Assembly: GCF_000006405.1 (NCBI RefSeq) | Contig: NW_003212397.1 | Location: 99,031 to 163,030 of the forward strand | Length of the DNA stretch: 64,000 nucleotides | DNA from: Perkinsus marinus ATCC 50983 | Lineage: Eukaryota; Perkinsozoa; Perkinsida; Perkinsidae | Direction of reading: 5' to 3' | In this document: piece by piece, positions 54,969 through 64,000 of the stretch | Numbering within the stretch: position 1 is the stretch's first letter | Layout of the letters: every line of letters begins with the position of its first letter | Program-made: the position numbers and the translations under genes | Notes under the pieces: generated by a model | The model's input: only the letters and a program-made list of their open reading frames with translations | Told to the model about the DNA's origin: nothing | Database searches by the model: none

Positions 54969-55459
54969 AGACAACTCCCATGTTTACGGACACATCAACG
55001 ACGAGGGAGAACCTCGAGTTCCGTAAGGGAGTTCTTGTTGCCTCTCATTCTGCTTGTGTCGTAACGCGTGTAACTAGTCCTTGAGCAGAACACGACAGCA
55101 CAGTCCCCAAGGAGCCTGGAAATTTAAGAGCATGATGAAAACCTCAAAAGCCATACGCTATCGATCAACTGGACGTATACGGCATATTTCAACCAGGACA
55201 AAAGGAGTGGTTTCGGGATCGAGAGAAAAGATGAATGAAGAGAGAATGATGAATGAAAAGAGAATGATGAAGTGATAACGACCAGGTCGTCAAGGTTCCG
55301 GGCAATGACTGTTTGTGAATCGTCATTGAATGAAATTGAACCAATGTTCGCTACTCATGCGAAACGCCTCTGAACTCCTCATTCGTTAACCTGAACATGA
55401 TTGCGTATTCCGTATTGCAAAATGTGCAAGAATCACTCACGGAGAACGCCATGACTTAC

Positions 55460-55655
55460 CGTCCGGACACCAACAATATGGAGGATTAGCCCTCGGTGCA
55501 CATTGGCAGGTGTGGGGGCATTTCTTGCAAATGTCATGAACCAGAATCCTCGGCTGTGAAATCTGCTCCAGCCTTCTTTCAGTATCATCGTTCACTGCAT
55601 GGGAAAGCATGGTCGAAGCAGTAATGATCAACACGACGTGGAAGACGCTTTTCAT
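55460..55655 (-). CDS. secreted six-cysteine peptide, copy 2 (exon 1)
   Basis: ATG 55655; the leader is nearly identical to copy 1 and the mature part has CKKCPHTCQC and YCWCP with the same C-x2-C-x3-C-x-C-x8-C-x-C spacing. The exon is 196 nt, ending in phase 1 at GTAAGT. Differences from copy 1 are concentrated in the mature region (e.g. RILVHDICKKC versus RVLLHHMCKEC), suggesting diversification. The following exon was not found. Confidence 0.7.
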
Positions 55656-56257
55656 ATGTAGCAGAAGCTAAATATAGTGCCTGAGGCTCGCACTGGTCAA
55701 CTTAACAACCGAACAAATAATAGGAGTGCACTATGAAACACTCAGTGTAGCGCTTTCTTGATCTAGTCAATCACCACTGGTGAACAAGCCAACATAAGCA
55801 TCGGGACTAAATGCTATTGAAGTTTAATGCTGATACTATCCAAAGAAGAGATCTCAGAAGCCCTCTTCATTCCGGAGTCCATCTGCTCTACTAAGATCGA
55901 TCAACTCGCCTACTTCACGTGAAACGCTACGAATGAACAAGATTCCGCACAACCAGCTCTGTATCCCCAGTGGGGGCATTTGTAGAACTTGTGGTAGCTT
56001 GTAGATACTCAGCTCCAAGAATATCGTATTCGTGTTCCCGACTGAACGCAACCAGCAATCCGTGATTGTAACCAATACGTAATGGTTGTTAACTTTAAGG
56101 ACGAGCAGCTTCGACCGATTTGGGTTGAGCGAGATCTGCTGTGTCGCACATCTTCTAGCACGTGTGCAAGCATTGCCACGATGCGGCAGTACATGCCCCC
56201 TCTTTCAGATAGCGGAGTACCTACTAGCTTCTCAACAGGAATCTTGCCAACTTTCCA

Positions 56258-57223
56258 CTACTTCGACCTTTTTGACGACGAAGATGCATTGGGCGATAGT
56301 GGGAGTAGTTTAACGTCGGTGGAATGGATAGTTGCAGTAGATGGGAGATAAAGACTAGTCGCAAATAGGGACAAAGCTAGGAGTCTCACCAGTATCACAC
56401 AGAGCAACATATGAATACAACACTTAGCCATACTGGCACAACGGTAGCTATCCAGCACCTTTCCAGCTTGCCACCTTGAATTGGAGGGTGATATAGGACT
56501 CGCGGTGCAACAGAAAGCTTCGGGGCTGTGTACGGAACCAAACATTGTCGGACATACTCGTAATCGGTCCTGCATTCACGAGGCACATGCGTTCCAGGAT
56601 CCGTCTGGAAGCGGAATATCATCCCATGTGGGCTACTCTCTTTTCTTCTCGTAGTGCTCCACAATCTCACCGCTTTGCGAGACAACTCGCAGAAACGCGT
56701 ATACGTCATTTCCTCACCATTATTGTGGGTTCGCAAGTATTCGTTCACGAAATGATGGAGTCTTTCCATCTTTCCATTGCAGAACGAACTACCCCTTGGT
56801 GTGGTAAAGTGAACGGTGTCCCATGTCTCCAGCAGTGATGCTATGGAGCTCGACGTGTACTAACTTCCCATATCGGTGTGTACTACACACTGGGTAGTAT
56901 TAACGGTGCTATGCGGAAATTTTCCGCCAATAATGAAAGCAAATCACTGGCATCTGAGGCGATAGGCGTATTCAGTGTTGTGCGAATTGCAACGAACCCC
57001 GAATAGCTGTCGATCGCCGGTACAATATAGTACCGACTACTTCCATCTGTCACCCGAGAATACGGCTCAGTGGTATCGGAGTGGATTCGTCTGAATGGGT
57101 GCGCGGCCTTGGGAATGGAGGACAGAGCCTCTGTCACAGAGGCTCCAGAGACATCCCATCGCCTGGGAGCGACTTTCCAGCTGCACATGTTTCGCATATG
57201 TGTTGATTGATAACACGAGCTTG
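56258..57223 (-). pseudogene. LTR-retrotransposon integrase fragment, copy 2
   Basis: Counterpart of 48595-49560, offset 7,663 bp, with only a few single-base differences seen (for example near 57020 and 57224). It carries the same frame breaks and the same hairpin insertions, so the damage predates the unit duplication. Confidence 0.72.
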
Positions 57224-57324
57224 ACTAGCTGAGCTAGTCCTGGACTGTCGAACCATAGTGAATATTCTCCGTTACCATCGACCTCAGTCCCGTCGATGAA
57301 AAAATACTTTAGAGGTACTATCGA

Positions 57325-57515
57325 GTACATCTAAGGTAAATAGGAAATTCAATTTCGTGACTTTTCTATTACTTCCAAGTAAATCTAAGGCAAATAGGAA
57401 ATTCAATTTCTTGACTTTTCTATTACTTCCAAGTAAATCTAAGGCAAATAGGAAATTCAATTTCGTGACTTTTCTATTACTTTCAAGTACATCTAAGGTA
57501 AATAGGAAATTCAAG
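57325..57515. repeat. ~60-bp minisatellite at unit boundary B/C
   Basis: Four copies; the order of variants (TTCGTGACTTTT / TTCTTGACTTTT, TACATC / TAAATC) differs from the block at 49645-49835. Confidence 0.92.
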
Positions 57516-57561
57516 TCGACAGTTTTGCCTCGGATCCGTGTCTTTGGGGAAATCGAACGTT

Positions 57562-57759
57562 ATGGGGCCGCTATGCCACTGCTACGATCCGAAACGAAGA
57601 TTCTTCCGTAGATCCTATCGGATCTGGTCGTATCGTTGGATCTGCTCGAGAGTGAACCGTAAAGCTGTTGGTTTCGCGAGCCCCAATGAAATTGATGGTT
57701 CCAATGACGAACTAGATGTCCGGAAGCTGTTGAAATATGCCAGTGCTCAGATAGCCTGA
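57562..57759 (+). CDS. conserved 65-aa ORF of the array, copy C
   Basis: Open over the same 65 codons as A and B (CHCYDPKRRFFRRSYR variant). Uncertain reality. Confidence 0.3.
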   Translation: MGPLCHCYDPKRRFFRRSYRIWSYRWICSRVNRKAVGFASPNEIDGSNDELDVRKLLKYASAQIA

Positions 57760-58204
57760 TCCCTGAGTATACCCAACTGATCGCGGGCGCACTCAAGGCG
57801 CAGCGCACCTTGTGCATGAGAACTCCACGAGTTTATACAAGACTCCTTGGATGGCTTCGGTACTTGGCAGATTTCGGATAGACGAAAGTTACAGTATCAT
57901 CTGAGCAGGGTTTTATGTGTCAGAAAATGCCATGTTGTCTAACTCTAGTTTAATTTGCCGTCAGCCGACTCAACTGAAGGTGAAAAACGTCTCTTACGAG
58001 CAGGTGAGAATTACGAGAACCACCACTCACTACACTGCATTCTGTTTTTCCCTAGAATTCAACGATGAAAGCTTGATGAATCTAGGATGAAAGCTCAGAT
58101 TCTAAGGAAGATCTGAGCTCGACACAGTATCTGAACACGATCATCACAATTGCAGGACTTGCCCGAGATGCCACGATCCGAATGCTGTCGGTTGATCCAC
58201 GAGT

Positions 58205-58441
58205 TTAAGGATCGCCGATGGCTCGCCTCACGAGGTCTTTCACTTTCAGCGTTGATCCAGCAAAGCCCCATTCTGGACTGCTGCCGACTCCGGTTTGAAT
58301 CTGAGTGAATTGCTGGTCTTGTCTGACTAGCTCTGAGGCCTCCATTCGCAAGCTCGAAAGAATGAGCTCTATGAGCCCCATAGCATGGGGCATCCTGGGG
58401 GTTTCTCGCCAGTGTTTCGACCTAAATCGCGCAACTTCCAC
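58205..58441 (-). CDS. conserved minus-strand frame, copy C
   Basis: Same 78 codons as 50526-50762 without a change in the translation. Confidence 0.3.
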   Translation of the reverse strand: MEVARFRSKHWRETPRMPHAMGLIELILSSLRMEASELVRQDQQFTQIQTGVGSSPEWGFAGSTLKVKDLVRRAIGDP

Positions 58442-58559
58442 ACGAGGTTCCTAACTTAGTTGGTCTCACGTAGATCCGGGTGTCTTTCGAAATCCGGGTG
58501 TTTGGTCGGGAGTGTTCCATTGAGTAGATCGGCTGCTGTTATGGGTAGGTCGAGGGTGT

Positions 58560-59627
58560 ATGATTGATTTTGATGACCAAGAGCGGAAGATGCTTCGAAC
58601 ATATTTTGATGCTCTTGACGATGACGGTTCCGGATCTATAGATGTCACTGAACTCGAGGAGGTCAGTGCGGACGTTTCTGCTGGAGGGTCGAATCAAAAC
58701 GATGACACAGCTTCACTCAGTAGTCGGTCGATCTTCTATTTGAGCCTGTTTCGGTTGGATGTCCGTATCGGTAAGGCGCCAGTTTAGGTTATGGTGGCCC
58801 TAGGACTGGCGGAAAAGTCCTCAGATGTGGAGAAAATGGTTGCTAATGTTGACGAAGATGGTTCTGGGGAAATCGAATTTCACGAGTTCCTTAGGATAGT
58901 AATAGTCACCCTGTTGAGTGCCTTCACGTCATTGCTGACTATTAGTTACGTGGAGGTCACCAGTCGAGTGATCCGAGTTCAGCTGCAATGTTTAAGGTCT
59001 GAATTTTATGATCTTTCAGCTTGATAGGTTTTCTTCTTAGGTGTTCAAATCTTTGATTCGTGGCGACCTCGGCGACACCGAAAACATTGGCTTCAAGCTC
59101 CTCACGTCTGCGTATCGACGGAAGAGAATTATGGATGCAATGATGGGGAAGAAGGAGTCGGCTCAGCAGGTGAATGAATTTCTAGGAATAGATCAGCTTC
59201 GCACACTCTTTAGTTCAACAACATACGTCTTATAACTCGGCTTTCTCTGATGAACGGCCGCAAGTTAGCCGCAGCTCACTCGATTTCTCGAGAATCGCTT
59301 TCGTGATGCCCCTGTTAGAGTCGTTGAGGAGAAGTGTTGCATCAAAAATTACGCCCAGACGACGTTGGCTCCGTATCATATAATCTCCAACGCGGCTAGA
59401 TTAGACAGTGCATATTCGCTAATCCAGGTCCAAGGGATGCGCATCCTAAGAGCCTTTGAAAGGCATCTGAATGAGTCTAGGCATTCAAATCAATCCATAA
59501 ATTCCCAAAAAGTGAGTCTCTACTGATCTTTGATAGCCAACAGTGCTTCTCGCAGAGTGAACAGGAGTGTACTGTCAAAAACTCTCCCGGACAACAGGTG
59601 ATGCCCTCACTTTATGTGCAGCATTAA
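58560..59627 (+). CDS. EF-hand calcium-binding protein, array copy C
   Basis: ATG 58560 and the five-exon layout of copy A are kept; loop 1 reads DDDGSGSIDVTE and loop 2 is unchanged. Exon 3 lacks the extra base of copy B. Exon 4 has several substitutions (NRFRDAPVRV, then TTLAPYHIISNAARLD) but stays open, and the last exon ends with the same CAGCATTAA stop. Probably functional. Confidence 0.75.
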
Positions 59628-59888
59628 TTTCAACGTGTCAGCGCCTCTACGTTGCACCCTTACGATTAGCGGGTTCGACTCGTCCTCATCGACGTGATCT
59701 GGTGCAAGTTCTCAAAAACTATGATCTTAAGATGTCTTGAACATATGGTCCTAAACTCTTCAAGCCAGAAATGGACATATGTCTAGTGTTTATATCTGCA
59801 CATCGTGTGTTTTAAAACGTATTCACTTTTATTATATTAATCTCGTTGTGTTAAGGACTTGAATTCGAACTAGAATATCTGTGGAAGT

Positions 59889-60105
59889 TTAAGTGTAGTC
59901 TTTCGATCTCGGTAATGCCAGCATATTCAAACCCAGCAAATGAGGCCGCCACCAAGCCCGGCATGCACCACATGTATTTGCGGGGTTTCTATCTCGGATT
60001 AGGCATGGCACTGTCGGCGGGCTGTCCATCCTCGTAGGCGTTCTGTGGTCGTTTGCCTGCTCCACGTGAACACTGGGTGTTTACATTACACTGGGTAGGA
60101 CACAT
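59889..60105 (-). pseudogene. small membrane protein gene, copy C (stop plus 8-nt deletion)
   Basis: Has the TAG shared with copy B and, in addition, an 8-nt deletion near 59935 within the former membrane-segment region. Confidence 0.65.
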
Positions 60106-60359
60106 CAGGCATTCATGCGATTATCCACCGTTTTAGATGGTCAGGACGCTCATCGCCTCAGCAGAGGTGCGCCCACATGATTGGCCTTTGAATCTGACCG
60201 CCTTTCTCATCTCATAGTATCAGCATATTTACCATGTTATATGGAGGATAAGTATATGAGGTATCATACATCATTCGTCGTACTCGAGAATTCCTTATCA
60301 GCTCAACACAGAGAGACTCGCTACTGAATGTCTGCGGCAGGCTGCTGGGTTGGTAGAAC

Positions 60360-61450
60360 TGATTGCCGGGTTGATGTTGTTGTCCACGGCTTTGCGGCCG
60401 CTCTATTCCCTCACGAATCTTCGAATGGTCTATCGAGGATGAATCAGTCGATATTCTTCAATCAGGGATGAGCAGGTGTTTACTTCTCCGTCCCGCGTAG
60501 CTCTTTTGCGACAAGCGGTCTCGATTCTGTGATCGAGACCTCCGCGCTGCCCCACGAGGATCGTGGAAAGAGCTTGTCACACTCAACCCTGAATGATGAA
60601 TACTCTCGTCGACGATGAGATCTCAGGAGGTTCTCGTTGACAAACTTTGTCAACTAGTGGATCAGAAGAGGTATTAGAAACTTTCTGATACCTCTTCTGG
60701 AGTGGAGAGGTGCTTAACTTTCGGGAGATATCAGAACATGACTCCCGGTTCAATACGCTCGGCGTTCACGGCGGAGGCCGGTTGTGATAGTTCTACTCAA
60801 TAAAAGTATCCACTGGAGCACCGACAAAAGACTCTACTGGATACTATCTGATGCTGGGGTGCTTATTCGCATACTACTGTTTCGAGGCATGACCATCCGC
60901 ATGATAATCCATCGTATTCAGTTACACATCGGCTCCGAGTATCGTGCAGACTGCATGACACAAAGCTTCTCATGATTTGAGAACTTCCTCTTCGGCCTAG
61001 GCATAGTATAGACGGTGGTCCGTCCTCGTAGGCGTTCTCCGTCGCCCACCGTTCTCGTTGCCCATCATGGGCACGAGCTCGATCACTGAAGTACGCGAGT
61101 GATCACGTAAGAGTGGTGATGGCCGACTCCACCCTACGATTCTCTATCGTAGGGTGTCATGGGCAGCCCATGACACCCTTCTCGATCCAGTCTCAAAACT
61201 CAAAAGGGAGACGATGGAGATCGGCAGGTGGGCACAATTTCTCCGCGTGTCGAGGTTTCCAAAGATCACCGAGGCTCGGTGCTCGGTGACCGAGCAGGAA
61301 TCTCGTTCGACCACTAGTGCTTCGTCAGAAGGCGTGCCACTGGGATAACATCATCGTTGTACCGATTGTGAGAGTATCGCAGTGAGACCATATCCACCAC
61401 GTGCAGGATGACCTATCGTCGTTAGGTGCACTGGCTCAGGCTCAGGTGCA
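60360..61450. repeat. hairpin-dense spacer of unit C
   Basis: Counterpart of 52680-53800. It lacks the three 14-nt structures of unit B but has its own at 61267-61294. Near 61435 a GGTGCACTGGCTCAGGCTCA direct duplication is also unit-specific. Confidence 0.8.
61267..61294. repeat. extended hairpin of the same class (28 bp); absent in unit B
   Basis: CACCGAG (61267-61273), G, CTCGGTG (61275-61281), CTCGGTG (61282-61288), ACCGAG (61289-61294). Unit B reads ATCACCGAGCAGG: a 21-nt difference, i.e. the usual 14 plus one more inverted 7-mer. Confidence 0.88.
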
Positions 61451-62049
61451 CTGGCTCAATGCATCAGGCTCCCGCTCGTCGCAATCCGTAGGTTCAACTA
61501 TGGGCCGTATGCGGATACTGATTCATGATCTGAGTCCATGATTCAACTCACCCTTCGATTCTGATTCATGACTCAACTCACACCTCGATTCGAGAGAACT
61601 GATTCAGATCCTTTGCTCAGGAGAAAGAGTCGAGATTTCTGAATATGAGTCCTTGAGACAGAGTCAGATTACGTCATCATGAGCAACATCCTTGATCCTT
61701 GATTTTAATCAGCTGCTGAATCCGATTTCCGATCGCTAAACACGATTCAAGATTCAAATCTATACTCAATGGCTGATTCAGAGTTTTTGGCACTGAGTCA
61801 GAGTCTTTCATCAACTCGAGTTTAAATGCTCAGAGTTGGGATTTTTACTCGTGATTAGAGATTAATTCTAACGAGCCGAGATTCTTTTACTCAACCTCAA
61901 AGCTGCTCAGATTGAATATCGCAATCTCACCTTGAATATGATCCGGGATCATATTCATGATGCATAAGTTCACATTTTAACACCGAACCCTGATTCTGAT
62001 TCACGACTTCAGCGCGCGCCACGGTAGACCTCCCTCAGCTCATTGCAAG

Positions 62050-62260
62050 GAGGCTCTAAATATGACCGTAGCCGGGGATAGAACCTCCCCTTCGCTTCGA
62101 TTAAGTGAAAGCATATCGTTAACCAGTTGAGCTGTGAGATTACGATACCAGACGGTGCAAGGAGGTATAGCGCACGTGGTAGATGCAGGCTATTAGTACG
62201 ACCGTGCCCGGGAACAGAACCCTTGCTTCGAGCACGTGGAAGCATACCCTTAACCAGTTG
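62050..62260 (-). mobile_element. dimeric tRNA-derived SINE-like element, unit C
   Basis: Counterpart of 54395-54605; B-box-like GGTTCTATCCCC and GGGTTCTGTTCCC, both degenerate. Confidence 0.5.
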
Positions 62261-62285
62261 AAGCGAACTAAGTTGAAACTCAAGA

Positions 62286-62630
62286 TCATTGATTATGTGA
62301 CTTGTAACAAGTCACTAGCTTGACCAAATCTATTATTCTGGCGCGGGGATTAACTTTCATCTGGAATTTCTGAATTAGGAACCTAGAGTTAGTTGACTCC
62401 GACGTTCGATTGAGTATATTGAAAAGTTCGAAGTACGGATGTGTACACGTGCGACAAAAGTTCTCTATGGGAGAGTTCCACCATTGTTGTAGTGTAACGG
62501 GAAATGTTCGTGTACTCGCGACGAATCTACCAGGTTCCAACCTCACAGAGTGACGTATTCTTCCATTCTTGAAATTGTCACTGTCGGTTGTGGGGCGTAG
62601 GCTACGCCGCGTAGCGATTATAGTCTTCAT
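62286..62630 (-). CDS. 114-aa ORF within a unit-C-specific insertion
   Basis: ATG 62630 to TGA 62286. A basic N-terminus is followed by TLQQWWNSPIENFCRTCTHP and ELFNILNRTSESTNSRFL. It lies inside about 560 bp (62270-62835) that unit B lacks, and has a hairpin of the 21-bp class at 62594-62614 near its start. No family recognised; possibly a fragment of a mobile element. Confidence 0.35.
   Translation of the reverse strand: MKTIIATRRSLRPTTDSDNFKNGRIRHSVRLEPGRFVASTRTFPVTLQQWWNSPIENFCRTCTHPYFELFNILNRTSESTNSRFLIQKFQMKVNPRARIIDLVKLVTCYKSHNQ
62594..62614. repeat. 21-bp W-n-W'-m-W hairpin, exact
   Basis: GCGTAG (62595-62600), CTACGC (62602-62607), GCGTAG (62609-62614); G62594 pairs with C62608. 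Confidence 0.92.
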
Positions 62631-63210
62631 CTTGTCAAAAATGTCTGATTCAAACTGTGATTCCCTGATTCTCTAAAATACTCAGATTCAATGGAATCAC
62701 CCGAAAAATCAGCCTCGTGAGCAAGGCTTATTAAGTGAGAGTATTAATCAGCCGGAAAATCAACCTTTGACTCTCGAATCAGTTCGGGGATACATATATC
62801 ATCGCGATGATCCTGATTTCTCGCTCTAGAGTTGAAAAATAAGTGAATCAGGGGTTCATACGCACCATCTGATTTTTTATCTGGGTAAATACTCTGACAC
62901 CTGTTGCATCAGGATCCCCATACGGCCCCTGTTAGAAATGTCGTAAAGGTATCTTGTAGCCGTATTGCTGCATAAGTAGACCACACAAGCATCGACTCTC
63001 TAGCGGTTGACTAGATGGAGGGCGGTAGATGATGTACCAGCCTCCCTCAAGTTTACCGATATGGCTACAACATTACAGCATTAATCATTAATGCTGACAG
63101 CATTACGCTGTAGGAATTATTAATTATTAATGATTAATATCGTAGATCAAGTTGAACGGATGTGTGACAAACAGCTGCCATGTTTACGGACACATCAACG
63201 ACGAGGGAGA

Positions 63211-63231
63211 ACCCCGACTCGGGGTCCCCGA
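63211..63231. repeat. 21-bp W-n-W'-m-W hairpin, exact; absent in unit B
   Basis: CCCCGA (63212-63217), TCGGGG (63219-63224), CCCCGA (63226-63231); A63211 pairs with T63225. Empty site 55011-55017; also empty at about 35775. Confidence 0.93.
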
Positions 63232-63576
63232 GGTCCGTAAGGGGATTCTTGTTGCCTTTCATCCTGCCTGTGTCGTAACGCGTGTAATTAGACCTTGGAC
63301 GGAACACGACAGTACAGTCCGCAAGCAGCCTGGAAACTCATCGAGCGAAAAGATGAATGAAGATAGAATGACGAATGAAGAGAGAATGACGAATGATAAC
63401 GACCAGGTCATCAAGGTTCTCGACAATGACTGCTAGTGAACCGTCATTGAATGAGATTGAACCAATGTTCGCTATTCATGCGATACGCTTCTCAACTCCT
63501 CACTCATTTGTCATCTGAAAATGATTGCGTATTGCGAAGTATGCAAGAATCACTCACAGACAATGCCGTGACTTAC

Positions 63577-63772
63577 GTGGACAATAACAAAATGGAGCAG
63601 GATCTATGGTCGCCGGGCATACGCAGGTGTGGGGGCATTTATCGCACGGGTTATGCATTAGAATTCTCGGCTGTAGAATCTGCTCCAGCCTCCTTTCAAC
63701 ACCATCCTTCACTGCATGGGAAAGCAATGTCAAAGCAGTGATGATCAACACGAGCTGGAAGACGCTTTTCAT
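63577..63772 (-). CDS. secreted six-cysteine peptide, copy 3 (exon 1)
   Basis: ATG 63772 chosen because it aligns with copies 1 and 2; an in-frame ATG at 63823 would bury the leader. Leader MKSVFQLVLIITALTLLSHA, then ERRLEQILQPRIL and CDKCPHTCVC ... FCYCP with C-x2-C-x3-C-x-C-x9-C-x-C. The exon is again 196 nt, phase-1 GTAAGT donor. Most divergent copy in the cysteine domain, while the leader and upstream flank remain close to the others. Confidence 0.7.
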
Positions 63773-64000
63773 ATGTAGCTGAAGAATAATATAGTGCTTG
63801 AGACTCGAACTGGTCTGCTTCAACTAAAGAAATGATAGGAGTGCACTATGCAACACTCAGTGTAGCGCTTTCTTGATCTAGTCAATCACCACTGGTGAAC
63901 AAACCAACATTAGCATCGGGACTAATTGCTATCGAAGTTCAATACTAATACTATCCAAAGAAGAGATCTCAGAAGTCCTTTTCATTCCGGAGTCCATCTG

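Larger units (their letters stand above)
49863..57540. repeat. tandem array unit B (7,678 bp, complete)
   Basis: Begins TCTTTGGGGAAATCG at 49863; the same word begins unit C at 57541. Contains, in order, the 65-aa ORF, a conserved minus frame, EF-hand gene, membrane gene remnant, hairpin-rich spacer, GATTC-rich spacer, SINE-like dimer, peptide gene, integrase fragment and minisatellite. Confidence 0.95.
57541..64000. repeat. tandem array unit C (runs off the window)
   Basis: Same order as unit B up to the peptide gene; the window ends before the integrase segment. Unit-specific indels include hairpin gains and losses and an extra ~560 bp at 62270-62835. Confidence 0.95.

Overview
The window is nuclear DNA of a compact eukaryote. 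Protein genes are split by many very short GT-AG introns (mostly 31-60 bp), one intron looks GC-AG, and there is a eukaryotic tRNA gene with internal A/B boxes and a pol III T-run. Intron style, secreted cysteine-rich peptides and gene content fit an alveolate protist; Perkinsus-like is my best guess, inferred and not demonstrated. Three 100-N gaps mark a draft assembly.

Layout. 1-13 kb: mostly non-coding, with a small secreted cysteine-rich peptide, a truncated LINE, a 125-bp satellite with higher-order structure (6.3-8.2 kb) and two unidentified minus-strand gene fragments. 13.4-29 kb: a dense run of minus-strand genes: SLC35-type nucleotide-sugar transporter (6 exons, 403 aa), an unidentified gene, an HTTM / vitamin-K-carboxylase-like membrane protein (9 exons, 609 aa), an EMC5-like membrane protein, a SAM methyltransferase, RAMP4/SERP1 (68 aa), asparaginyl-tRNA synthetase, a GST-like (eEF1B-gamma-like) domain that may be the N-terminus of that synthetase, and a secreted protein. 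29.6-35.4 kb, plus strand: a PDI-like ER protein without a visible CxxC, a 5'-incomplete gene, tRNA-Arg(UCG) and serine hydroxymethyltransferase. 35.7-37.4 kb: a decayed copy of the array described next. 37.5-44.6 kb, minus strand: an unidentified gene, a DIM1/KsgA-type rRNA dimethyltransferase, a 100-bp minisatellite and DNA polymerase epsilon subunit B.

45.6-64 kb is a tandem array of about 7.68-kb units. Each carries a 216-aa EF-hand gene (+), a small membrane protein gene (-), a hairpin-rich spacer, a tRNA-derived SINE-like dimer, a secreted six-cysteine peptide gene (-), an LTR-retrotransposon integrase fragment (-) and a 60-bp minisatellite. Copies differ by frameshifts and stops. The gap in the first copy sits exactly where about 3.5 kb of the unit is missing.

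The most unusual signal is a recurrent 21-bp structure of constant geometry and variable sequence: a 6-mer W, one base, its reverse complement, one base, then W again, with the base before the first W complementary to the second spacer base. I count about 20 loci, 13 of them exact, in satellites, introns, exons and transposons. Where an empty paralogous site exists, the difference is a clean 14-nt insertion (21 nt in one case).
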